A DNA stretch of 64,000 nucleotides from Maribacter polysiphoniae (lineage in GTDB: Bacteria > Bacteroidota > Bacteroidia > Flavobacteriales > Flavobacteriaceae), in contig NZ_QGGQ01000011.1 in assembly GCF_003148665.1 (NCBI RefSeq), positions 111,342 through 175,341 of the forward strand. The letters are read 5' to 3'. Shown here piece after piece: positions 1 to 8,800 of this stretch. The position numbers and the translations under genes were made by a program. Numbering within the stretch: position 1 is the stretch's first letter; the number at the start of each line of letters is the position of its first letter. The notes below the pieces were generated by a model. The model did not search any database. It saw only the letters and a program-made list of their open reading frames with translations, and was not told the origin of the DNA.

Positions 1-1669
1 GTCTAGCATTGGAAGTATTGTAAACATTCAGTATAATGGCTGGTGGGCCACTTTTATACAAATCCTCATTTTTAGGGTCAAAATCATCATTGTTGTCCCC
101 ATCGGTAGCAAAAATGATAAGGTCATTATCAGTTTGTGATCCTTTTAGAAGCCAAGTATAGAGTGCGGATGGGGTCTCCCAATACTGTACTATCGCAGCT
201 GGATATTGACCTAAGATATTAGATTTCAATTCGTTAATGAACTGCACCATTCCTTCATTTCTATATTCGGTAGGCATGCTCATGGAAACATCGGCCATGA
301 TCAGGATTTTCGGAGTTCGTTGATTGGTTTCCATCACAGCCCGTACAGGCTTGCCATCCTCAACTATTGTGAAGTCACTGGCCGAAAGGCCTTCAACCAA
401 ATTTCCTGAGGCATCTTTTGGCGAGATACTTAATTTTACTCCTGGATACCCGGTAGTGGTTGCAGTTGCCGTTATCGTTTTTACCTGTTTTTGAAGATTC
501 GGGTCCGATTTATCCAAAAGTGGCATCGCTATACTGTTTCCCTTATCCAATTGAAAACGTTTTCCCTCTAGGGTTATCGGGTTTGCCAAGATGGAGCGTT
601 CCGACATATAATCTTCTGATTTCCCAATCGCCTGAAGTCCTAGCGCCGGTGTAAAAGTCCTAATGTTCGCGATAGGGGTTATCCGTAATTCCTGTGGGCT
701 AAGGTTGTTTAAGAACATAACATCAACTTGTCTACCCACCAAGTCACTGGCCAACCATTCGTTACCAATAAGTTCTTTTTCCTCCAATGGTTTTATGGAA
801 TCCCGATAGGTTAGCTTTATGGTTACCTTTTCTTCATTGGGCTTTGGAAGGCCCGCCTCGCTTACTTTATTTTGCTGGTTGCGCAATTTTCCATAAGGTA
901 CTTTCGGATCGATAAGATGCGCATATCTAGTATTCCCCTCCCATTGAAATTCAACGGTAGGCGTTCTGGAATTGTCCCATCTGAAATCAAAACCACGATA
1001 CTTATAGTCCTCCTTCAAATCCAATGTATTCCATATTTTCCCACCTAATTCATTGGCCAGTTCCAATTCGTCCTCAAAAATGACATCAGGTTGATATTCC
1101 ATGTTCTCCATACCCATTTCTACCCCCCATTGCATTAAGGTGCGATCAGATATATTGGGAGAAAAAGGTCTTTCTGTAGGTCTAAAAAAGAATGTTGGAA
1201 CTTCCTCTGGGGAAATGTTTGTATGTTCCCATACTATTTTGGCAGGAATATCCGCTTTGTTATACATGCGCTGTAACAATTCCGCTTTTTCCATGGCCGT
1301 TGCCATACCGCTGCGTAGGGCATAATCCACACCCCATTTCGTGGCATCGGTTCTACCAATGGACTTTTGGGTCATTGGCATTAAATAAATCTGGTCTCTT
1401 ACAAAATGAAACATAGCCTCTGGATTACCCTCGACAATAAGCCTTTCCATCTGACCTTTAAGATGATCCGGACTGGTTTTCAATTCATGAAGAATCTCTT
1501 CCCAAATTTTATAGGGCAGTGCACCACTCCCCCTAAACCTCGCTTCTTTTTCACTACATCCCAAAACCATCGGCGGTAGTGAAGTCGCCAAGGATGCCAT
1601 TACCAATTTAACGAAAAAACCCCTTCTACTCGGTATTTCTAAAGCTGTATTTATTTTTTTGACCTTCAC
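1..1669 (-). CDS. Tat-exported lipoprotein with transglutaminase-like and C-terminal vWA domains (partial)
   Basis: The 3' end runs off the left edge; about 556 codons are visible. A GTG start at 1669 is the only choice that keeps the export signal, because an in-frame TAA lies directly upstream. The N-terminus carries a twin-arginine motif (SRRGFFVKL) followed by a lipobox (MVLGC), so it is probably a Tat-exported lipoprotein. Residues about 116-150 resemble the transglutaminase-like core, with an EKAELLQRMY helix followed by IPAKIVW. A von Willebrand A region starts near residue 450 with the metal-binding DVSMS motif and continues with an ATDGDNND stretch near the edge. In such proteins the vWA domain binds metal and mediates protein contact. 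It is the last visible gene of a minus-strand run, 21 nt after a small lipoprotein gene. The substrate is unknown, and the catalytic Cys/His/Asp of a true transglutaminase could not be identified with confidence. Confidence 0.72.
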   Translation of the reverse strand, partial: MKVKKINTALEIPSRRGFFVKLVMASLATSLPPMVLGCSEKEARFRGSGALPYKIWEEILHELKTSPDHLKGQMERLIVEGNPEAMFHFVRDQIYLMPMTQKSIGRTDATKWGVDYALRSGMATAMEKAELLQRMYNKADIPAKIVWEHTNISPEEVPTFFFRPTERPFSPNISDRTLMQWGVEMGMENMEYQPDVIFEDELELANELGGKIWNTLDLKEDYKYRGFDFRWDNSRTPTVEFQWEGNTRYAHLIDPKVPYGKLRNQQNKVSEAGLPKPNEEKVTIKLTYRDSIKPLEEKELIGNEWLASDLVGRQVDVMFLNNLSPQELRITPIANIRTFTPALGLQAIGKSEDYMSERSILANPITLEGKRFQLDKGNSIAMPLLDKSDPNLQKQVKTITATATTTGYPGVKLSISPKDASGNLVEGLSASDFTIVEDGKPVRAVMETNQRTPKILIMADVSMSMPTEYRNEGMVQFINELKSNILGQYPAAIVQYWETPSALYTWLLKGSQTDNDLIIFATDGDNNDDFDPKNEDLYKSGPPAIILNVYNTSNAR

Positions 1670-1690
1670 TTATAAACTTATTTAGGAATG

Positions 1691-2215
1691 TTATAATTGT
1701 ATGTCTATGCTACCGCTGATCGGGTATATTTTTGAAGCATCCAACGAGGGACCTCCCACACCGTCGAAGCTCATTTGTAAACGGTCATTTTTTAGATGCG
1801 CCTCAAGCTCCCCGGTTCTAAAAGTCCATGCCTCCCTACTTTTTCCTTCTTCTTTTACATAGAGAATGAAATTGATTGAGATGGGAAGTTTTCCCCTATG
1901 TATATCAGGCAGTTTAAAGGTGCTTTGTGCTGCCAACGATTCCTTCACTTCGGGAAACCGAAATTTAAGCTGTGGCATTCTTTCCTGAACAAGTGAAAGT
2001 CTAATGTTATCATCATATTTTACACGGCTCTTTTCCCAGTCTATGTCATCATATTGATAGGTTTTACCATCAATAACAAGCTTCATGGTACCATTGAAGG
2101 CGGTTTTCGTACGCTCTTTTTGGTCGAGTGGGGTTGAGTTTTCTGGATGATTTTTATCTTCTTTACAACTTAGGGACAAGAAGGTGATTACAAGTAAAAG
2201 TCTAAATGAAGTCAT
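1691..2215 (-). CDS. small lipoprotein of unknown function
   Basis: 174 residues with an ATG start. The signal peptide ends in a lipobox (FLSLSC), so the mature protein is probably attached to a membrane facing the periplasm or cell surface. The remainder looks beta-rich. It has an early TMKLVIDGKTYQYDDI segment and ends in GSIDIQL, a pattern seen in small immunoglobulin-like or lipocalin-like Bacteroidetes lipoproteins. I do not recognise the family. It lies 18 nt after the cytolysin-like gene and 21 nt before the Tat lipoprotein gene, so co-transcription is likely. A role as accessory or immunity protein to the cytolysin-like protein is possible but only inferred from position. Confidence 0.7.
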   Translation of the reverse strand: MTSFRLLLVITFLSLSCKEDKNHPENSTPLDQKERTKTAFNGTMKLVIDGKTYQYDDIDWEKSRVKYDDNIRLSLVQERMPQLKFRFPEVKESLAAQSTFKLPDIHRGKLPISINFILYVKEEGKSREAWTFRTGELEAHLKNDRLQMSFDGVGGPSLDASKIYPISGSIDIQL

Positions 2216-2233
2216 GATTTGTTTTTGTAAATA

Positions 2234-4123
2234 TTAGTCCAATAACCCGAAGTGAATCCATGCTGCAGCTTTATTGCCCGGCTTAGCTAGTCGTATAGGC
2301 CCTTCCAAAGTTCCTCTATTGGTGTTACGTAGCCACATGGATTGTCCTGCGCTACCGAGAGGTTTAAAACTAATATTTGGAGCTATTGCATGGTCATAAA
2401 ACTGTTCAGTAAACTGCCATGAAGAACCATCGGGATCTAAGAGATATGCTATAACTTGGTTAATATCAACATCGATACGCTCTTTTTCGGCGATTACCAA
2501 ATCATTGTTCCCTGTAAATTCTTTCAACCAGCTATAAATACTGAAAGTTGTATTCTTGTCTTGAAAATCTTCTGGACTTACGATGAACGTGAGTGAGTTG
2601 CCTATATTACCATTTCTATTCACATTACTCTCCTCTACATGAATCTGATTGGTTTTATCACTGCATATGAGTATATTGGAATTATTATTAACACCCATAT
2701 GATTGTTACAGTTGCTTAACTTTGGAAATACTTTAAGATCGGAATCTGCATAACTTTTATTTCTACCCTTGGACTTATATATAATCCACTGTTGAAAACC
2801 ATAATCTTCTGGGTTGCCCTTACCATCCCTTCCGTCAATACATTGAAGATCGGTAAGGGTTACTTTTAGTTTTACTTCTTTGGTCAACGGTGGTACACAG
2901 GTCTTTACTGTTTGTTTAAAAATACTGCGCATACCAATACTTTCATTATTCATATTTTTGAGTTCATAAGCTATAGGCAATGCATAACTTGGATTTCCTG
3001 ATTTTTTCTCTAAATAATCACTTAATTCGATTATATTTTTTTCTATAGTGGTCTGGGCTGAATTAATGGCCCCCGAGGATTCACCCCCGTAAAATAATGC
3101 CTTCACTTTAAAATTCTCTTCTTGTTTTAGGTAGTCAAACCCCATTTGTATACTGCCCTTTTGTATAAGACTCTTTAATTTGACATCTACGTTAGCCCCA
3201 AATTCTTTTAAATTCAAGTCTGATTCAACAACTACAATACCCCTTCTTCCATAGACCACCCGTGATACATAAACTAAATCTGAAACAGGTTGACTGGCAT
3301 CAACAAATACTTCTGTCTTGTTTTTGGGATCAACATCAATAAAGAACATATTCTGAAAAAAATCGATCATATAATAATGATGTTTCTTCACGCTTCCATA
3401 TTGCATTCCTAAAGTAGCAGATATTCCAGCAACTGAATTCGAATATTTGCCATTGACCTGAAACCCAAACTCTTCTAACGAATGAATTTCTTTATAATCA
3501 AAGCTTATATTAGCAGCGATGGTTCCTTTTATGGATTTAAAGGAATTAACGGCTTCTTGAAGATTGGAAATACTTTCAGGATGTTCTATTGTGATTGCTT
3601 TGCTACCCGTTATGTTGGATGAAAATATTACTGGATGCCTTTTAGACAAGACAGGGACATAAGATCCATTCAAAAACCCGGATGCCTTCAAGATCACTCC
3701 CGGTTTCATCCAATCAGGTGCCCCAGATGAGGTAAACTCCATAAACGATTTTGTGCTCGCTTTAATTTCTATTGGGGTTGTAGTACATACTTCTTTCGAA
3801 TTTTCTTTAATACTACTACTCACTTCTTTTAAGTCGAAACGCTCTTTGAATGAATTATTTATGATTTCCAATTTCTTATATCCAGTTGGCCCAGAAGCGG
3901 TTCCACTGCTGGCAGTTTTAAAACTTTTTGACGCCAAATAATTCTGTATTGCCTGCCGCTGAGCTTGTTCCGAAGGTTTAACAGGCGTTTTTATGGTGTT
4001 TTCGTTCATTGAATTGATTTTCGAGGCTTTTTTATCCACCTTTTCAAATGTGGGTAGCTGAGCATAAGCCCTAGTGGATAGAATCACTATGATTAAAACT
4101 GTAATAATTTTTACTTTATTCAT
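2234..4123 (-). CDS. cholesterol-dependent-cytolysin-like (CDCL) pore-forming protein
   Basis: 629 residues from the ATG at 4123, which begins a clear signal peptide (MNKVKIITVLIIVILSTRAYA); the open frame continues upstream to 4252 without a plausible signal. Residues about 138-408 match the thiol-activated cytolysin pattern as I recall it from perfringolysin and pneumolysin. In order: a KPGVILKA segment; SKRHPVIF; LVYVSRVVYGRRG (CDC: PLFVSNVAYGR); FYGGESSGA (CDC: VLGGDA); and GNPSYALPIAYELK (CDC: KNPAYPISY). The last 220 residues do not match CDC domain 4, and there is no undecapeptide resembling ECTGLAWEWWR. They contain several cysteines and SWQFTEQ, so target recognition probably differs. 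Bacteroidetes CDC-like proteins with divergent C-termini are known. Likely role: secreted or surface pore former against other cells, or a partner in a two-protein pore. It leads a probable three-gene operon. Confidence 0.75.
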   Translation of the reverse strand: MNKVKIITVLIIVILSTRAYAQLPTFEKVDKKASKINSMNENTIKTPVKPSEQAQRQAIQNYLASKSFKTASSGTASGPTGYKKLEIINNSFKERFDLKEVSSSIKENSKEVCTTTPIEIKASTKSFMEFTSSGAPDWMKPGVILKASGFLNGSYVPVLSKRHPVIFSSNITGSKAITIEHPESISNLQEAVNSFKSIKGTIAANISFDYKEIHSLEEFGFQVNGKYSNSVAGISATLGMQYGSVKKHHYYMIDFFQNMFFIDVDPKNKTEVFVDASQPVSDLVYVSRVVYGRRGIVVVESDLNLKEFGANVDVKLKSLIQKGSIQMGFDYLKQEENFKVKALFYGGESSGAINSAQTTIEKNIIELSDYLEKKSGNPSYALPIAYELKNMNNESIGMRSIFKQTVKTCVPPLTKEVKLKVTLTDLQCIDGRDGKGNPEDYGFQQWIIYKSKGRNKSYADSDLKVFPKLSNCNNHMGVNNNSNILICSDKTNQIHVEESNVNRNGNIGNSLTFIVSPEDFQDKNTTFSIYSWLKEFTGNNDLVIAEKERIDVDINQVIAYLLDPDGSSWQFTEQFYDHAIAPNISFKPLGSAGQSMWLRNTNRGTLEGPIRLAKPGNKAAAWIHFGLLD

Positions 4124-4357
4124 GATTTCTTGTCTGTAATTAATAAACATTTTGATTTTCCTCTTAGGTCTTTTTTCCACTTTTCGTATTTCAAAAACGC
4201 GGCAGGCAAAGTATATACCCATTGTATGGTTTAATATTGCAACACAGGTCATGGTACCAGTGCATCTACTTATCTTAGGTTAGGTTGGTGTCTTCCTCTC
4301 CTTTTGACCATAATGGCCTATCTCCCCTTTTTCCTCTTAAACTCTTGGTACAGGCTA

Positions 4358-4819
4358 TTATTCAATGCGCCTTAAATTAAGATCTGTTTTGGTGTTCGAA
4401 ACAATTTCGACTCTTGCTGCCCCAATATTAAAATGATCTCCCGGAAAAAAATGATCTCCCGGAAAAAACGGATCTTCCTCAAAAAATGGGCTATCCTTAT
4501 GCATCATTATCAAAGTATTTAACATCGGTAAAATGCCTTTCTTGGTGATTTTGTATTTCCCTTTTAACATGCCTGTGTAAAAACTTGAATTTGGAAATGT
4601 TCTGACCGCTTTTCTTTTCATCAAAGGAAAATCACCATCCAATACAAGTTGGGAGACTTGTTTCGATTCGTTATTGACCACAAAGACCACCTTGGTTCCC
4701 AATAGGTCATGTATCTCCATTTTCTTGTTTACTTCACTGGATTTTCTGATCTGTGAATGTGTACCGTATTGTACTCCCCATATCAACATTACCGTTAGCC
4801 ATATAATTTTTGTTTTCAT
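4358..4819 (-). CDS. small secreted protein of unknown function
   Basis: 153 residues with an N-terminal signal peptide (MKTKIIWLTVMLIWGVQYGTHS) and ATG start. The middle is a beta-rich VVFVVNNESKQVSQLVLDGDFP segment. Near the C-terminus is a short repeat, PFFPGDHFFPGDHF, encoded by an 18-nt tandem duplication. I do not recognise the family. It follows the DUF4412-like gene by 11 nt and both start with very similar signal peptides, which suggests co-transcription. It is separated by 234 nt from the cytolysin-like gene downstream, enough for a separate promoter there. Confidence 0.6.
   Translation of the reverse strand: MKTKIIWLTVMLIWGVQYGTHSQIRKSSEVNKKMEIHDLLGTKVVFVVNNESKQVSQLVLDGDFPLMKRKAVRTFPNSSFYTGMLKGKYKITKKGILPMLNTLIMMHKDSPFFEEDPFFPGDHFFPGDHFNIGAARVEIVSNTKTDLNLRRIE
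4431..4466. repeat. 18-nt tandem repeat inside the 153-aa secreted protein gene
   Basis: Two perfect head-to-tail copies of AAATGATCTCCCGGAAAA are followed by a degenerate third copy (4467-4484). The unit is a multiple of three, so copy-number change lengthens the FFPGDH motif without breaking the frame. Confidence 0.85.
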
Positions 4820-4830
4820 AACTTTATATT

Positions 4831-5703
4831 TTAATAATCATCCTGATTCTCATATTCAGCCTTTTTTGCCCCTTTTTGGAATTCAAAGGAATACTCGGCG
4901 ACTGGTATGTTTTTGGTTTCATTTTCCAAAGCCACACAAGTCATCGTGCCAGATAGCTTGCTTTTCTTTTTATTGGTATAGGTCATCTCCATCATTAGAC
5001 TGTTGCCCCCAACCTTATCCAACCATTTTTCATTAAACCCTTTGGGTAGATTTTTGGACATTACCGCTTTGTAATTATTAAAACTCACAGGCGTATCAAA
5101 TGCCACAAACATGACGATATGGTATTCTTCACCATCCATTTCAAAACCTTGGCAGGTGTACCCCAAAATTTCCTTGGTACCGATCTCATTAAAGGCAACC
5201 TCCGAAAAATCCTGTTCCATTTCTATTTCGTCCATTTTTGGTATGCCCATGGCCATTCCTGTTTTTTCCGAACCATTGTCCATGAACAGCACCATTAACT
5301 CCTTATCCATATCAAATACCATAAACATATTGCCCATTGATCCTGGACCTTTATCATTCGGAATTTCCGGTTGGTTGCCAAAATAATCGGCACCCTCGTT
5401 TAGATAGTAATGCATTTTAAGATTTCCTTCCTTGGTAGCCATTTCTAGGGTATACCGCCAATTAAAATCATAACTTGGGGGTAAGACCGAAGGATCTACC
5501 ATTTTTCCTTTCCCCAGTCTCATATTGAAGATCTTCTCCATGGTCTGATCGGTCTCTTGTGCCACCTTTTCTTCTGATTTTCGCAGAATGGTTTCTTCTG
5601 CGGCATCTTTAGCCCGTTCTTTTAATTTTTTAAAAAATTGTGCTTGTGTGGTTAAACCCATTCCCATAAAAAGTAGGAGCAGTACTATTGTTTTTGTCTT
5701 CAT
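4831..5703 (-). CDS. DUF4412-like secreted protein
   Basis: 290 residues from the ATG at 5703; an ATG four codons upstream is also possible. A signal peptide (MKTKTIVLLLLFMGMGLTTQAQ) is followed by a charged helix rich in Lys, Glu and Ala (residues about 22-60), then a beta-rich region. That region holds VFDMDKELMVLFMDNG and KEILGYTCQGFEMDGEEYHI, which match my recollection of DUF4412 proteins of Bacteroidetes. Function is unknown. It is the first gene of a two-gene unit with the 153-aa secreted protein. It begins 128 nt beyond the HTCS stop codon, so read-through from the HTCS or a separate promoter are both possible. Confidence 0.65.
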   Translation of the reverse strand: MKTKTIVLLLLFMGMGLTTQAQFFKKLKERAKDAAEETILRKSEEKVAQETDQTMEKIFNMRLGKGKMVDPSVLPPSYDFNWRYTLEMATKEGNLKMHYYLNEGADYFGNQPEIPNDKGPGSMGNMFMVFDMDKELMVLFMDNGSEKTGMAMGIPKMDEIEMEQDFSEVAFNEIGTKEILGYTCQGFEMDGEEYHIVMFVAFDTPVSFNNYKAVMSKNLPKGFNEKWLDKVGGNSLMMEMTYTNKKKSKLSGTMTCVALENETKNIPVAEYSFEFQKGAKKAEYENQDDY

Positions 5704-5830
5704 AGGATGATCCATTTAAAGGTTCTTCTTCGGTGTTCTTCGAATTTCTAAACCAAAAGTATTGGACTGCCCCATATAAGGATACCACGTATGTAACAAA
5801 GCATGGAAGAAATGTATCCTTAATTTTAGA

Positions 5831-8800
5831 TTACTGATTTTCAGCATCTTGCATGTATTCCAAGGGGGGTTTTTTGTACGTTTCCTTAAAACATTTTATA
5901 AAGTAGGAAGGTGTATTAAACCCTACGATGTACGCCACTTCATTAATGGTGGTATCGGAAGTCCTTAATATTTGTACCGCTTGTTTCAGGCGTTCAGAGC
6001 GTATAAAAGCAGTAGTGCTCAACCCGGTATATGCCTGTAGTTTACGATGTAGCTGCATACGGCTCATATGCACTTCTTTACAGAATCTGGCCGCGGTGAA
6101 ATCAGGATCGAACAAATGCTTGTCAATTACTTCTTGGATCTTCTTCAAGAAAAGTTCATCTGTAGGTGTAACGGCAATATCCTTTGCCTTAAATATGTAT
6201 TCTTGACTATATCTATTGCGCAATGCCCTACGGGTCGCTATAAGATTCTCAACCCGCTTTTCAAGGACCTTTAACTTAAAGGGTTTTGCCACAAAATCAT
6301 CGGCTCCGGAGTGCAGCCCCTTTAATTCGTTCTCTTCGCTGGAATTTGCCGTAAGGAGTATAATGGGAATATGGCTGGTACGGACATCGGTCTTTAGGCT
6401 ATTACACAGGGCTATGCCATCCCCATTGGGCATTTTAATATCTGAGATAATAAGATCCGGTATATTCTCCAATGCCTTTTCAATTCCTTCATTACCTGTA
6501 TTGGCTTCCAATACGGTATACTTTACTTGCCATACGGATTTTAAGAAATCCCTGATTTCCTTATGATCTTCAACGATCAGTACAATGGGCAATGCCGAGG
6601 TAGCCAATTTTGACCTGAGGTCATTTTCATCCTTATCTTCCATATACGCCCCGGCATCGATAGTTTCTTCAAAAATAAACTTCGATTTGAAATTCGATTT
6701 TGCAACGGGCAGTACTACGTTAAATTGAATTTGATTCCCTTCTACCTTGGCGGTAATCTGCCCTTTGTACAGTGCTACCAATTCTTTAACCAAAAACAAT
6801 CCAATCCCTGCGCCATCTGTATATTCGTCTTTTTGATAAAATCGGTTGAACAACTTGTTGGTATCCGAACTTAGATTCCCAGCCACAGAATTGATCACTA
6901 CAATATGGACGGTATCATCCTCCCTCGTTGCCAAAAATTTACAAATACCCCCCGAAATGCCATGCTTAAAGGCATTTGAAAGGAGATTGGTCACTATCTT
7001 TTCAATGGCATCTTCATCATACCAGGTATCTCCCAAGTCATCTATCTCAATCCCATAGGTCATTCCCGCTTGTTCGGCTTGAAACTCAAATGATTTGGCA
7101 ATGAGGCCCAAGAACAGTTTTAGGTCCGAATTGGTAACCTTTAACTTAATTTTTCCTTTTTCCAGTTTTGCCATATGAAGCAATTGATCAACCAAATTGA
7201 CCAACCTCTTGGTATTGCGTTTTATTGTAGCGAAAATGGCATAATCAGTATCCGTAAGGCCTCCTGCCCCCAATTTGGCATCAATGGGTCCTGCAATTAG
7301 GGTTAAGGGTGTTTTAAACTCATGGGAAATATCGGTATAGAGTTTTGATTTTAACTGATTGAGCCTTTTAAACCTCAACGCCTCCGCTTCTTTCTGCCTT
7401 AAATCAAATTGCATTTTCAATCGCCATTTTAAATAATTGTAGATGGCAAATCCCAGACATAGCAGTAATAAAGCATAGAACGACTTTGACCACGAATTAA
7501 AATACCATGGGGGTGAAATGGTAAAATGGAACACCTCCGGGGTATCGTTCCAATATCCATCATAATTACTCGATTTTACTTCAAAACTGTACGCCCCGGG
7601 CGGAAGTTGGGTGTACCTTACAAAATTGGTATTTCCTGCCTCTACCCAGTTATTTTCATAATCAACAAGTCTGTATTTATATAGGTTTTTGTGTGGGAGT
7701 GAATATTGCATACTCGAAAACTTAAAGGTCACCGTGTTTTCATTGTACTTCAAACGAAGTCCGGATTGAATTTTTCGAGGTTTTCCAACAACGTTTAGTT
7801 CTGTAATGGTTGTTTTGGGGCTTATAGTGTTTTTTCTTATTTCATCTGGTTTAAACCAATAAAAACCTTCAAGGCCCCCAAAATATAATTGCCCATCCGG
7901 ACCCGAAAAATAGGCTCCCGTATTGAATTCCGATGCCAAACCATCATAGTTTGTATAATTTATGATTGTTGGTGCCGAAGCGAGGTTCCTGCCCGGCGTG
8001 AATTTTGTAATACCCTTGTTTGAACTGAGCCATAAGCCCCCCCTCTTATCAGGTAGAATACCATAAACCACATTATTTGCAAGACCATCATGTTGATCGT
8101 AGTTGTAGAATGTATTCGTAGCTATGTCATAAACGTCCAGACCTGCTCCATATGTACCAATCCACAGTACATTATTAGGGGCGTAGTAAAGACTTTTGAT
8201 ACTATTTATAGATAATGAGTTGGCTATCGAATCATGTTGGAACATTGAAAATCTACCTTCATTTATATCAAATTTTGCGATACCGTCAGCATCCGTCCCC
8301 AGCCATAAATTTCCATCTCCATCTTCCGTTATGACCCTAATGTTCTTTAAGGCCATGCCTTTGTCTTTGTTAAGGATTGTATCATACTTTGCCATAATAC
8401 CCCGTCTCTTATCGAATTGAACAAGCCCCTCTTCACCGGTCCCCAACCAAAACCTACCATGACCATCTTTAAAAATGTCCCATATATTGATAGCCTCTAC
8501 CCTTATTTCCATATTTTCAATATAGTTGGTAATAGTTCCCTTCTTATCCAAAATAGACAGCCCCCCCCCCTGTGTTCCAATCCAGAGATCACCAGTACCG
8601 TCTGCATGAAGGCTAATAATGCGGTCAGAAAGAAGTGAATTGCCATTGGGATCATCTTTCCTAAAGGTTCGCCAACTATTGGATTGTGGTTGATATTGCG
8701 TCAAACCCTTCCCCGATGTCCCAATCCAAATAAAACCAGAAGCGTCAACGGCAATAGACCGAACCACATCAATATTGATATTCTCGGGAATTTGAAAATT

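Noticed and set aside
4674..5036. 120-codon plus-strand frame with hydrophobic N-terminus
   Set aside because: It is antisense to two genes with good signal peptides and family features.
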